A DNA stretch of 47,069 nt from an uncultured Bacilli bacterium (GCA_934133195.1 CAKPAZ010000009.1:1-47069), one strand, 5' to 3'. Counted from the first letter of the stretch, positions 8,267 to 16,924 are shown. A program made the numbers and translations. The notes: generated from the letters alone by a model not told the origin.

Positions 8267-9209
8267 CGTTATTATTTATAAACCATGAAACCGTATCATT
8301 AATTGTTTTATCAAATGTGGTTATTGTTACCCCTAGTTCCTTTTGAATCTTTTCATTATCATAGTTATGATTTTCTAAAAGGGTTTTTAGAGAAAATGGT
8401 GATAGATAAGGAACAAATGGAATAGATAGATAAACTATAAACTTAGGAATTACCATTATTTTCTTATTTTTATTTAAAGCTTTATTAAGATATTCATATA
8501 ACTCTTTAACAGTAATGTTATGTCCAGAGATTATGTAAGTATCACTTTTATTTAGTTCTGCTATTTTGATGATTGAGGTTGCAACATCACGAACATCAAT
8601 AAAGTTATACCCACCTTTTATTCCAAATTCTGGTTTATTTAAAATACAATCTTTTACCACCTTTCCAATTAAAGATGGTTTAAAATCATATGGTCCAATT
8701 ACTGCTGATGGGTAAACGATGGAAATAAGGGTAGATGAAGGTTCTTTCATTTGTTTTAAGACATATTCTGTTCCTAAAGCTTTGGTATGAGGGTAATTAT
8801 CTTTAAACTTATCAGGATACATTTCATCTGGTTCTTTTATAATGGTATCTTCATTAGTTTTATAGATAGCATCTACACTACTACAGTAAATGAAGCTATG
8901 AGCTTTCTTTTTAATGGAAACATCAGTAATTAACTTTGTAAGTAAATAGTTAGTTTCATAGGTTTCTTTTTTGAATTTATTTTTTACATCTATTACCCCC
9001 GCAAGATGAATTACGATATCACCTTCATGGATATTAGTTGATAAAAAAACTTCATCCAACAAATTACCATATACAAGCTTTATGTTTAAACCATCTAAAG
9101 CTTTGTTAGTTTTTCTTACTAAAACTACCACTTCTTCATTTTTCTCACAAAGCATTCTAACTAAGTTATTACCAATATGACCAGTTGATCCAGTTATTAC
9201 ATATGCCAT
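8256..9209 (-). CDS. NAD-dependent epimerase/dehydratase-like protein (extended SDR)
   Basis: This 317-residue protein has the extended short-chain dehydrogenase fold. GSTGHIG at 7-13 binds NAD(P) and YPHTK at 139-143 is the YxxxK catalytic pair. It resembles sugar-nucleotide epimerases and dihydroflavonol reductase-like proteins, and the substrate cannot be assigned. It is the last gene of a five-gene operon, 9 bp after the GH9 gene, which makes a sugar-related role reasonable but unproven. Confidence 0.85.
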   Translation of the reverse strand: MAYVITGSTGHIGNNLVRMLCEKNEEVVVLVRKTNKALDGLNIKLVYGNLLDEVFLSTNIHEGDIVIHLAGVIDVKNKFKKETYETNYLLTKLITDVSIKKKAHSFIYCSSVDAIYKTNEDTIIKEPDEMYPDKFKDNYPHTKALGTEYVLKQMKEPSSTLISIVYPSAVIGPYDFKPSLIGKVVKDCILNKPEFGIKGGYNFIDVRDVATSIIKIAELNKSDTYIISGHNITVKELYEYLNKALNKNKKIMVIPKFIVYLSIPFVPYLSPFSLKTLLENHNYDNEKIQKELGVTITTFDKTINDTVSWFINNNEKE

Positions 9210-9218
9210 GTTATTTTC

Positions 9219-11510
9219 CTATTTATCTAAGATATCAACAAATATCCATAGATATTTTCCGGTTGTATGACCCCAGATTTCTTTAAATACTGCGTTATTA
9301 ACGGTTGGCCAGTATGGAGCATCGTTATATCCATTGGTCTTAAAGCCAACTGGAAGGGCACCAACTAATTGATTAGAGTAAGCAACATAAAGAGGATGAT
9401 AGTTATAACCTTCTCCATACATTGTTGAAGTACTAAATGGATTTTTACCTAATATCCATTCTAATTGGTCAATAACAATTTGTTTTAATTCGTCATCATG
9501 TAAGTATGAACTAATTATGGATACTCCTTTAGCCTTACTCAAAAGCGTAGCATGATAGCCTCGGCGTTGAATGGCAACAGGAAATCTTCGTAAGTAAACA
9601 TCATCATTTAGTTTAATTCCATGTCTGGCTTGTTCTTTAATGTTTAATAATCCTTCTTCTTTAGTACCATAGCTTGGTGGGATGGTAAATCTTTCCATAT
9701 TAAATTTATCAAGTTCATATACTTGAGCAGGCATTAAAGTATAAGGATAACAAGCTTTTTGGGTTTTCTTGATGTATTCCGCATATAATCTTACAGCGTT
9801 ATCCCAGATGGTCTTATCATTACTATCTTTAAAAGTTCTAAGAAGGAAAACAAGACCTACCACCGGAGATTGTTCATGACCTCGATGTTCATAAGTTAAC
9901 ATCTTAGTATGTAACGGATCTTCATAGAAGTATCCTCTAAGGGGAACTTCCCAGTTCTCATAATCTTGTTTTTGACAAGAAACGATGATTTTACCAAATC
10001 TTTCACCATCTTGTTGATATTTTTCATCATTAGTAATTTGGTAAAGTAAAGCACATGCGACAGCAGCTGCACCTGATACTTGGGAATCAATGTTAGTTCC
10101 CCATCTCTTAGTGTAGATACCATCATTATAGGCTTTAACTCCCGTTTCATAGTCTTTTAAGCCCGTTCTGAAACACCAATCACTATAGATTTTATCAATG
10201 TTTTTAAAAGTGATGGCAGCTTGAAGTAAAGCCCCACTCGCAAGAAAGCTTTCAAAAGGACCAACTTCTGAGACATTTCCTAAAACGCCAGTGTTATCTT
10301 TTTTTAGTTCATTCTTTCGCCATATACGGTATCCAACAGCGAGAGCTCTTTCACCATTACTAAAGGTGGTTCTAAGTAACCAGTCAATTCCTACTCTTGC
10401 TTCTTCTAGTAATCTTTTTCCTAGAGTTTTATCCGTGTCTTTTACTTTTTTATATAGTTCTAAGATAGCTTGAGCCATTTCAGCAGTACATATTTCAAAT
10501 TGTGAAACATCACCAGCATCATGCCAACCACCAAAGTTTGGTACACTATCACCATTACTGTTTACAGTACGACAATTTAAGTGGCAAGCACTATGAACAT
10601 TTTCAACATTTTCTCCACATCTTAAAGTTCTTAAGAATTGAAGACTCTTCCAAATTGAACTTTTATAAGGATTTTCACTAATTTCAAAGAGATTAGTTTT
10701 TCGATTATCTACTTTTATGTAGTATTCTCCAGGTTTTTCAAATGATGAAAAATCAAGAAGATTAAAGATACCTAAACTTGTTTCTACCTTTTGAACTTTA
10801 TTTTGATATACTTCTTCATTTTTGGAATTCATCAAAGAAAATACTTCATCAGTTACATTTTGGGTGATGGCAACTTTAGTTGATTTAAGAAAATATCCTA
10901 CATGACTATATGCAATTCGTTTTTCAGTCATCCAACCTTCAACATAGTCAGCATCAACTTTTTCCGCGTAGACATCTTTGATATAAATCTCAATGTCAGG
11001 TAAAGCCTCAGGAGGGGTACCAAATAAGAATGGGGTAATGTTTAAAGTTTTAACATTATCTCTTTTAATATCTTCAACTTCAAACATAATGTCATTCCAT
11101 TTATTTGGAACAATACTTGGAGCATGAGTTACTCTACATTCATCATTACCAAACGAAAAATGATAATAGAAATTAACAAAGCCAACTGCTTTAATATAGA
11201 CTTTAGCTCTAATTCGGTTATATTCGCTTAGGTCATGATCATTTAAAGCAATCGAAATCGTACAACTAGGACGAGGATTTAAATCTTCAACATCATCATT
11301 TTCAAGTAATTTAATGGCCTTGATTGTAGGATCATATGATAATTCACCAACACCATTTAAAGTTACTTGGTTTAGGTCTGTACCATTCCATAGTTTAATT
11401 TTTTTATAAACTTTTTTCTTTTCAAAGCGGTATTCAGCACGATTCTTTTTATCATCTTCTACCATTACGTGAGCATTCTCACTTAGTTTTAACCATTTAT
11501 CAAGTTTCAT
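9219..11510 (-). CDS. glycoside hydrolase family 9 protein, cytoplasmic type
   Basis: This 763-residue protein starts with a beta-rich, carbohydrate-binding-like region (about 40-185). A cellulase N-terminal Ig-like domain (about 200-280) and a GH9 (alpha/alpha)6 barrel follow. The GH9 nucleophile/base motif is GGWHDAGD with Asp331 and Asp334. Near the C-terminus PYWPTVNNAVFKEIWGH replaces the usual NE motif, and Glu744 is the likely catalytic acid; I recall KEVW-type endings from other non-classical GH9 proteins. There is no signal peptide, so it should act inside the cell on imported oligosaccharides rather than on cellulose. The start has a GGAGG ribosome binding site. Substrate could be cello-, gluco- or glucosamino-oligosaccharides. 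Confidence 0.88.
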   Translation of the reverse strand: MKLDKWLKLSENAHVMVEDDKKNRAEYRFEKKKVYKKIKLWNGTDLNQVTLNGVGELSYDPTIKAIKLLENDDVEDLNPRPSCTISIALNDHDLSEYNRIRAKVYIKAVGFVNFYYHFSFGNDECRVTHAPSIVPNKWNDIMFEVEDIKRDNVKTLNITPFLFGTPPEALPDIEIYIKDVYAEKVDADYVEGWMTEKRIAYSHVGYFLKSTKVAITQNVTDEVFSLMNSKNEEVYQNKVQKVETSLGIFNLLDFSSFEKPGEYYIKVDNRKTNLFEISENPYKSSIWKSLQFLRTLRCGENVENVHSACHLNCRTVNSNGDSVPNFGGWHDAGDVSQFEICTAEMAQAILELYKKVKDTDKTLGKRLLEEARVGIDWLLRTTFSNGERALAVGYRIWRKNELKKDNTGVLGNVSEVGPFESFLASGALLQAAITFKNIDKIYSDWCFRTGLKDYETGVKAYNDGIYTKRWGTNIDSQVSGAAAVACALLYQITNDEKYQQDGERFGKIIVSCQKQDYENWEVPLRGYFYEDPLHTKMLTYEHRGHEQSPVVGLVFLLRTFKDSNDKTIWDNAVRLYAEYIKKTQKACYPYTLMPAQVYELDKFNMERFTIPPSYGTKEEGLLNIKEQARHGIKLNDDVYLRRFPVAIQRRGYHATLLSKAKGVSIISSYLHDDELKQIVIDQLEWILGKNPFSTSTMYGEGYNYHPLYVAYSNQLVGALPVGFKTNGYNDAPYWPTVNNAVFKEIWGHTTGKYLWIFVDILDK

Positions 11511-11521
11511 TTTAACCTCCG

Positions 11522-12592
11522 TTATTTTGTTGCGATGACAAGAGGGACAATCATTTCATCAGCTGTTCCCCCTGCATGTGATGCTTTAAAGACAGGGTCT
11601 TGTTTTTCATAAGCAATACAATAGTTATCTGTAGCAATCGCAATGTAATCTCCCAAGAAAGGAATAGCTTTTTTCGCATCCGGTCCCAGATATCCACTTT
11701 CAAGGAAAGTCTTACGATCATACAAAGCAAAGTATTTACCAAAATATTTATTAAATAGTTCAAGGAATTTTTCATGGTTGTTAACTTTAAACGCTAAAGT
11801 TCTTGATTCAATTGAAGGTTTTCTGACTAAACATTCTAAGAAATCAGGATAATCTTTTAGATATAGGTTTTTCGTATCAACAAGGCCATGATCAGCAAGT
11901 ACAATTAAAGCTGTACTTTCTCCACATTTCTTCATAAATTTATTTAATTCTTGATCTAATTTTTTAATGATTTTCTTTACAATATGGTGTTTAGTACCAA
12001 ACTCATGGATTTCATAATCTGGTTGATTCCAATAACAATAGGTATAGGTTTCATTTGTTTTATTGGATATTTTAACCATTTCTTCAACCATCTTAGAAAA
12101 TTTACTAAAGCCATTTTCTTTAAAGTTAGGGTATAGTTCACGACATTCAACATTTTTAAAAGAGTAATAGAAAGGATTATATCCAAGATATGTATCTGCG
12201 ACATTAATAGTTAATCTTTCTCCTGTATAGAAGTTAACATTCTTGAACAATGCAATATCTTGTTTAAAATCATCAAAGTATTGATGCCAACCGAGCCATC
12301 CGGTTTCGCCGGGAGCTTTACCTGATAGGAGGGAAGTGGTTGCGGCAACGGTAGTTGGGGGAAATACTGATGTAATATAGTCAATACTATTCTTGATAAT
12401 AAAGCTATTTTGATCAAGATGTTGTTCAACAAGATTTTTTCCAAGGCCATCTAAAACTACTAAAAAGACATGCTTTTTATCTTTTATTTGATTATAGATT
12501 AAATCATTTACTTCATACTTTGATTCAACATTATATTTAGCCATAATAGCTGATGTTACATTTAAAATACAATTGTTAAAATTAGGTTTCAT
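11522..12592 (-). CDS. alkaline phosphatase superfamily phosphodiesterase / nucleotide pyrophosphatase
   Basis: This 356-residue protein belongs to the type I phosphodiesterase / nucleotide pyrophosphatase group. Metal ligands appear in VVLDGLG (Asp48), LADHGLVD and the C-terminal HAGGTADEM. The nucleophile Thr lies in FPPTTVAATTSLLSG at about 80. No signal peptide or membrane anchor is seen, so a cytoplasmic phosphodiester or phosphomonoester hydrolase is expected; the substrate is unknown. It is 11 bp upstream of the GH9 gene in the same operon. Confidence 0.88.
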   Translation of the reverse strand: MKPNFNNCILNVTSAIMAKYNVESKYEVNDLIYNQIKDKKHVFLVVLDGLGKNLVEQHLDQNSFIIKNSIDYITSVFPPTTVAATTSLLSGKAPGETGWLGWHQYFDDFKQDIALFKNVNFYTGERLTINVADTYLGYNPFYYSFKNVECRELYPNFKENGFSKFSKMVEEMVKISNKTNETYTYCYWNQPDYEIHEFGTKHHIVKKIIKKLDQELNKFMKKCGESTALIVLADHGLVDTKNLYLKDYPDFLECLVRKPSIESRTLAFKVNNHEKFLELFNKYFGKYFALYDRKTFLESGYLGPDAKKAIPFLGDYIAIATDNYCIAYEKQDPVFKASHAGGTADEMIVPLVIATK

Positions 12593-12632
12593 AAATCCTC
12601 CTTATTAGAAGAAAAAGACATTTAATCAATGA

Positions 12633-12995
12633 CTAAATATCTTGTTCTCTAACCCATTTTATATAAAGTTTAATGTTTTGATTTGGCATTTCGTCAAATT
12701 CAAGGGGTAACATGAATTCTTCATCACGGTACAATCCTTCAATTCTGCAGCCTTGTCTTGTTGGTAGTTCCATTTTTTCTAAGAACTTTTCACCTTTTTT
12801 GAACTTATAGGTGCCAATTAAAATATTGTCACTAAATAAGCGTACACGATACTTTAATGTTAAAGCGTAAATTAATAATGCTATCCAAGGAATACATAAG
12901 ATGGCAATAATAATGATAACACCAACATAAAAAGATTTTGGGGGATCAAATTCTTGTCTTGGAAGGTCTTCTAAAAATAAAAATAATTTATCCAT
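12633..12995 (-). CDS. single-pass membrane protein with one InlB-type (Listeria-Bacteroides) repeat
   Basis: This 120-residue protein has an acidic N-terminus and one strong hydrophobic segment (about 22-48) followed by KYRVR. The C-terminal 65 residues follow the flg_new / InlB B-repeat pattern: a leading strand, KKGEKF, LPTRQGCRIEGLYRD, then F-D and a closing LYIKW. Such repeats normally occur in surface proteins, often in tandem. Here there is a single copy and no signal peptide or cell-wall anchor. The charge pattern (acidic before, basic after) predicts the repeat on the cytoplasmic side. Function unknown; it is 10 bp after the helical protein gene in the same operon. Confidence 0.7.
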   Translation of the reverse strand: MDKLFLFLEDLPRQEFDPPKSFYVGVIIIIAILCIPWIALLIYALTLKYRVRLFSDNILIGTYKFKKGEKFLEKMELPTRQGCRIEGLYRDEEFMLPLEFDEMPNQNIKLYIKWVREQDI

Positions 12996-13005
12996 ATTTT
13001 TTCTC

Positions 13006-13728
13006 CTATCTATAATTTGTTATATCATATAGTTTATTTTGAATTTTTACCTTAGTTGTTTTTCTTTTAGCCATATCTAAAACGGGGATTACCTTTTTAT
13101 ATAATTCTTCTAGTGAATCTTCAATTTCTTTGGTATGGACTTTATGATATAAGTATTCATATTGTTTAATGGTTATTAAATAAATTTTTACGGCTTGATG
13201 CTTTTTGTTAACATTAACTAAAGATCCCGCATAATAATTTAACAGTAAAGCATAGTCTTCTAAATCTTGAATATTTTTAGTTGCTTTATAATATTTTTTA
13301 CTAAATTTTACTCCATTTTTTACTTGTTTAATAGTTTGTTTATCAGTTTTAATTTCATTACATCTCGCAACATCTAAGGTTAATTTTACAATGTTACGTT
13401 TTTTTAGAAGTGTTAAGTCTTTATCCTCTAGATAATTTACTAAAGCATATTGATAATAAACCTTTGAAGTAATGATATATTCAACATTGTTTTCTCTTTC
13501 ATACATTTTTTCATTGGTTTCTGCGTGAAGAATGTATGATGTACATAGTAGGTTTTTATCTTCTTCACTTAATGTTTGTTTATATATCTCATTTGCATCA
13601 TCTACCAGACTTTGGGTGATGTTGAAGGCATACTTAATACGATTAGTTTTTAGATAGTTTTCTACTTTATCCAAGTTTAAACGGAGTGTGGATCTTTTTG
13701 AATCTAAATCTTCATTTATATTATTCAT
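13006..13728 (-). CDS. helical, TPR-like protein of unknown function
   Basis: This 240-residue cytoplasmic protein is almost entirely predicted helix, with repeated Tyr- and Lys-rich helix pairs such as KVYYQYALVNYLEDKDL and HQAVKIYLITIKQYEYLYH that look like degenerate tetratricopeptide repeats. I do not recognise a family. It is the first gene of the five-gene operon ending at the SDR gene, with a TATAAT about 25 bp before its start and a GAGGTG-type ribosome binding site. A scaffolding role is a guess. Confidence 0.65.
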   Translation of the reverse strand: MNNINEDLDSKRSTLRLNLDKVENYLKTNRIKYAFNITQSLVDDANEIYKQTLSEEDKNLLCTSYILHAETNEKMYERENNVEYIITSKVYYQYALVNYLEDKDLTLLKKRNIVKLTLDVARCNEIKTDKQTIKQVKNGVKFSKKYYKATKNIQDLEDYALLLNYYAGSLVNVNKKHQAVKIYLITIKQYEYLYHKVHTKEIEDSLEELYKKVIPVLDMAKRKTTKVKIQNKLYDITNYR

Positions 13729-13793
13729 CCCTTACACCTCATATTTATTATACCATATTAGAGGTAAATTTGAAAGAAAAAGGATAAACTTTA

Positions 13794-13857
13794 TAAAAAA
13801 GCACCCCTTTCTTGTATTATACCACACTTTTAGTGTGTCCAAGAAATGGGGTGCATT
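13794..13857 (-). terminator. long two-tier hairpin terminator after speD
   Basis: Arms 13801-13814 and 13840-13854 pair over 14 bp (GCACCCC TTTCTTG) with one bulged base. Inside the loop a second hairpin (CACACT / AGTGTG, 13823-13828 and 13832-13837) forms. Six T follow on the minus strand. It ends the agmatinase-speD operon. It is much longer and more GC-rich than other terminators in the window. Confidence 0.8.
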
Positions 13858-13881
13858 TCAAATTTAGTGATGCTTTAATTA

Positions 13882-14688
13882 TTACTTTTTATGTACGATG
13901 TGTTGCCACTTAGTATTTGCGAGTAGTTCATCTTTAGTAACATTTGATTTTACTTTATAGATGTGCTTAGAACCACGGGCTACAAGTTCATTGGATAAAG
14001 TTTTACCAAGGGCATCAAAGATTGATGATACTTGTGTGTAGTCAAAAGGCATACAAGAGAAAATATCCGCATAAAGTTTTTTTGTTTGATATTCATAATG
14101 TAAAGCTATATGACTTTGTGCAATAACGATGATACCAGATAGATAGTGAGGATCTGTTGATGTACTTTTCATAATTGATGGTCTTGTAATTGGATCCATA
14201 TTAATATCATAGGCAGTTTTTTCTAAGAAATCAAACATTTGTTCCATAGTTGGAGCTTTATCCATTTGGATTTCTGCCATTAAGTGTGGACCAAAATCAG
14301 ATGCTGGATCATATGGTAATACATTGAAAGTTCCGGTTTTTCTTGTGACAGTATTAAAGAATGATTTAGATTCATCAAAAGATAATTCTTTCATAAAGAA
14401 GTTATATAGTTTCTTTTCATCAAAATCTTTTGTTGTAAAGCAATCAATAAAATAACATTCACGAATAGGGAAAGTATGAATAGTAAGATGTCCACCTTCT
14501 AGTAAGATGTAGGCACTAATACCAATATCTTCTCTTACCTTTCCATAATAATAAGGAATGATTGCAGGGGGACAGATAGGATCTAACCCTAAAGTAAATA
14601 CGGCTTCTGTTAATACTTGGTTAATAAGTTTCATATCATCTAGTTGGTGTTCATTTGCACCATAACAATCAATCATTGAATGTTTCAT
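13882..14688 (-). CDS. speD: fused tandem SpeD-family decarboxylase (AdoMet or arginine/ornithine decarboxylase)
   Basis: This 268-residue protein is two SpeD domains end to end (about 1-130 and 135-268). Internal matches include GLDPICPPAI (N half) against NMDPITRPSI (C half), and EGGHLTIHT (64-72) against AQSHIALHY (190-198). Class 1B SpeD enzymes self-cleave at the Ser of an ESH motif to form a pyruvoyl group and use a Cys 20 residues later. The C half keeps both (Ser192, Cys212, exact spacing). The N half has Gly66 and Thr86 instead and cannot process. The gene overlaps the agmatinase stop by four bases and no speE is nearby. Some SpeD homologues are known to be pyruvoyl-dependent arginine or ornithine decarboxylases, so arginine decarboxylation to agmatine is as likely as AdoMet decarboxylation. 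Confidence 0.88.
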   Translation of the reverse strand: MKHSMIDCYGANEHQLDDMKLINQVLTEAVFTLGLDPICPPAIIPYYYGKVREDIGISAYILLEGGHLTIHTFPIRECYFIDCFTTKDFDEKKLYNFFMKELSFDESKSFFNTVTRKTGTFNVLPYDPASDFGPHLMAEIQMDKAPTMEQMFDFLEKTAYDINMDPITRPSIMKSTSTDPHYLSGIIVIAQSHIALHYEYQTKKLYADIFSCMPFDYTQVSSIFDALGKTLSNELVARGSKHIYKVKSNVTKDELLANTKWQHIVHKK

Positions 14689-15578
14689 TTTCTTACCTCT
14701 TTGTTTTGTAAAATTTCAAATATTTCTAGTAATGTTTTTAATCCTAACCATGATGTAATATCATTATTATCTAGTTTTGGTGATATTTCAACAAGGTCCA
14801 TTCCCCATATTGGAAGATATGTAAATAGATTACGAACAAACTTCATTAATTCATAACTATTTAAGCCAAAGGCTTCTGGAGTTCCCGTTCCTGGTGCAAA
14901 CGATGGGTCGTTCGCATCAATATCATATGATAGATAAATAGCATATTTATTATTTTGATATTTATTAACTAATTCTTTTAATACTTGTTCATAGCCATGC
15001 TCATTTAGATAGCTTGCATTATATACTTTTAATTCTGGATGTTGATTTAGATAGATTACTTCTTGTTCTTCATATCCACGAATACCAATTAACGTAATGT
15101 TTTCTGGTAAATAGCCATTATCAATAGCTCTCATATTTGGACATGCATGAGAATATGAACTATTGTTGTAAAAATCACAGATGTCAGGGTGAGCATCAAT
15201 ATGAATTATTACAGGGATTTTATTGTGTTTCGTTGCATAATCTTTAAATGCTTTTTCAAGTGAGATTGAAATAGAGTGATCACCACCAATGAAAAGAGGG
15301 AACAAATTGTAATTAAATACTTCTTCTGCTTTCTTTTCTAGAAGTTGGTAGTAATTATCTTGGGATTCTAAATCACCTAAATCAAAGATTTTACATTTTT
15401 GAACATCTTTTCCATCCATTGTAAAAGGAGGTAGAAAAGCTGATAGTTCACGCATTCTTGATGGAGCAAGACTTGCACCACCACCACATGAGCATCCTAA
15501 ATCATAAGGAACACCAAGTAGGACTACTTTAGCTTCTTTTATATCATTTGTTAATAATCCACGAAAATATTCTTTCAT
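14685..15578 (-). CDS. speB: agmatinase-like ureohydrolase
   Basis: This 297-residue protein of the arginase/agmatinase superfamily has an intact binuclear manganese site: GGDHS (His101), DAHPD (Asp128, His130, Asp132) and SYDIDANDP (Asp219, Asp221). The stretch SFAPGTGTPE after the last motif is typical of agmatinases, which split agmatine into putrescine and urea. A formiminoglutamase or guanidinobutyrase cannot be excluded. It is the first gene of a two-gene operon; its stop codon overlaps the start of the SpeD homologue. Confidence 0.88.
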   Translation of the reverse strand: MKEYFRGLLTNDIKEAKVVLLGVPYDLGCSCGGGASLAPSRMRELSAFLPPFTMDGKDVQKCKIFDLGDLESQDNYYQLLEKKAEEVFNYNLFPLFIGGDHSISISLEKAFKDYATKHNKIPVIIHIDAHPDICDFYNNSSYSHACPNMRAIDNGYLPENITLIGIRGYEEQEVIYLNQHPELKVYNASYLNEHGYEQVLKELVNKYQNNKYAIYLSYDIDANDPSFAPGTGTPEAFGLNSYELMKFVRNLFTYLPIWGMDLVEISPKLDNNDITSWLGLKTLLEIFEILQNKEVRK

Positions 15579-15609
15579 ATAAACCTCGATTTTTTAAAAA
15601 TACCTAGTT

Positions 15610-15638
15610 ATGATACCATTTTTAAAGTAAAATAGCAA
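15610..15638 (-). promoter_or_regulatory. promoter of the agmatinase-speD operon
   Basis: Minus-strand TTGCTA (15633-15638) and TATCAT (15610-15615) are spaced by 17 bp. The start codon follows about 32 bp after the -10, preceded by a GAGG ribosome binding site. Confidence 0.6.
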
Positions 15639-15651
15639 GGGTTTTATTCTA

Positions 15652-16812
15652 TTATTTTTCCAATAAATCTATTTTTTCTACATGTTTATTTTTTATGACA
15701 TTTATTACTTCTAAAATTAACGAAATCGTAAGCGGAATTAATAATATCAAATAAAACAAAATGTAATTTTGAGCATTTTCTATTAGCTTTCCTAATAGGT
15801 TATTACCAATAAAAATTAGAACTGATGAAAGTAATGTCATTAACATAATTCCTTTAGTTGCCATGTTTATCCCGACAATTTTTGTAATTGACTTAAATGA
15901 GGTGTAAAGAATAATCGCATAAGCAACCCCCCTTGCCCCCGCAAGAACAATGACTAAATATAGATTTAAGTAAAGTCCATTACAAAGAAAACGTACAATC
16001 AAAACAATACAAGCACACGCTAATAGCGTAAAGTTGGAAATTTTAGGTTTTATCTTACTAAATATAAATAATAAAACAATTTCTACAATTACAAAATATG
16101 AATAGATGATACCATATTGAAAGGAAGTTATTCCTCTTGATTCTAAATAGATAGAAAAGAAATTATCTCCAATATTCATACTACTATATAATAGTACATA
16201 AGGAATAACAAACAACCAATATTTTTTATTTCTCGTAACTTCTTTTATTTTGACCGTTTTTTCTTCATTTGATGCGTCAATTGGTTTAATTATAAAATAA
16301 ATTAATCCAGCTAAAATAAATAATATTGTTGAAAAAATAAAACAGCCTTTAAATGAAATCCATTTTATCAGTACCCCACCAAGGGTTGTACCAATGACAT
16401 AAGCAATTGAACCAAACATTCTAATACTAGAATATTCAATATTATTTTTACTAGAAAATACTGAGATTAAAGAATCCATCAAACCATAATGGCAAGTACC
16501 AAATAACGCAATCAAAGTAGTCAAAACAATAATTACATAATAATTTGATGTAAAGCTAATACAAGTAATAAAGATAGCTTCTAGAATTCCCATAACAGTT
16601 AAAACATTTTTGGTAATCTTAAAGTTCTTACAAATCATTGAATAAAGCGGATTCGTTAAAATCCCAATTAAGGGAGCAATCGAGATTAGGAAACCAATTT
16701 CTCCTTCTATTAAACCTTGGTTTTTTAAAAATAATGCGAAAAAAGGATAATATAAAGAATCACCCAAATAACGTATAAATGCTAATAACTTATATTTTAA
16801 ATGTTCATTCAT
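15652..16812 (-). CDS. major facilitator superfamily transporter
   Basis: This integral membrane protein of about 386 residues has about twelve hydrophobic segments. The N-terminal pattern (FIRYLGDSLYYPFFALFLKNQGL followed by GxxxSxxPLxGxxxxPxY) resembles the LacY/nucleoside-symporter-like branch of the MFS. Substrate unknown. The in-frame GTG nine bases upstream overlaps the AGGTGA ribosome binding site, so the ATG at 16812 is preferred. It lies 73 bp upstream of the agmatinase gene but that operon has its own promoter; polyamine or sugar transport are only positional guesses. Confidence 0.85.
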   Translation of the reverse strand: MNEHLKYKLLAFIRYLGDSLYYPFFALFLKNQGLIEGEIGFLISIAPLIGILTNPLYSMICKNFKITKNVLTVMGILEAIFITCISFTSNYYVIIVLTTLIALFGTCHYGLMDSLISVFSSKNNIEYSSIRMFGSIAYVIGTTLGGVLIKWISFKGCFIFSTILFILAGLIYFIIKPIDASNEEKTVKIKEVTRNKKYWLFVIPYVLLYSSMNIGDNFFSIYLESRGITSFQYGIIYSYFVIVEIVLLFIFSKIKPKISNFTLLACACIVLIVRFLCNGLYLNLYLVIVLAGARGVAYAIILYTSFKSITKIVGINMATKGIMLMTLLSSVLIFIGNNLLGKLIENAQNYILFYLILLIPLTISLILEVINVIKNKHVEKIDLLEK

Positions 16813-16884
16813 TTTCTTCACCTATAAAAACAATTTATTATATCATTTTAGAATAAAAAGAAAAAGAAAAAAGAATAAAATTAT

Positions 16885-16920
16885 TAAAAAAAGTTTAGTA
16901 TTCAATTGATACTAAACTTT
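16885..16920 (-). terminator. terminator of the first ABC exporter operon
   Basis: Arms 16891-16901 and 16909-16919 form an 11-bp perfect stem (AAGTTTAGTAT / ATACTAAACTT) with a 7-nt loop. A run of T follows on the minus strand, five bases after the ABC gene stop. Confidence 0.85.
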
Positions 16921-16924
16921 ATGA

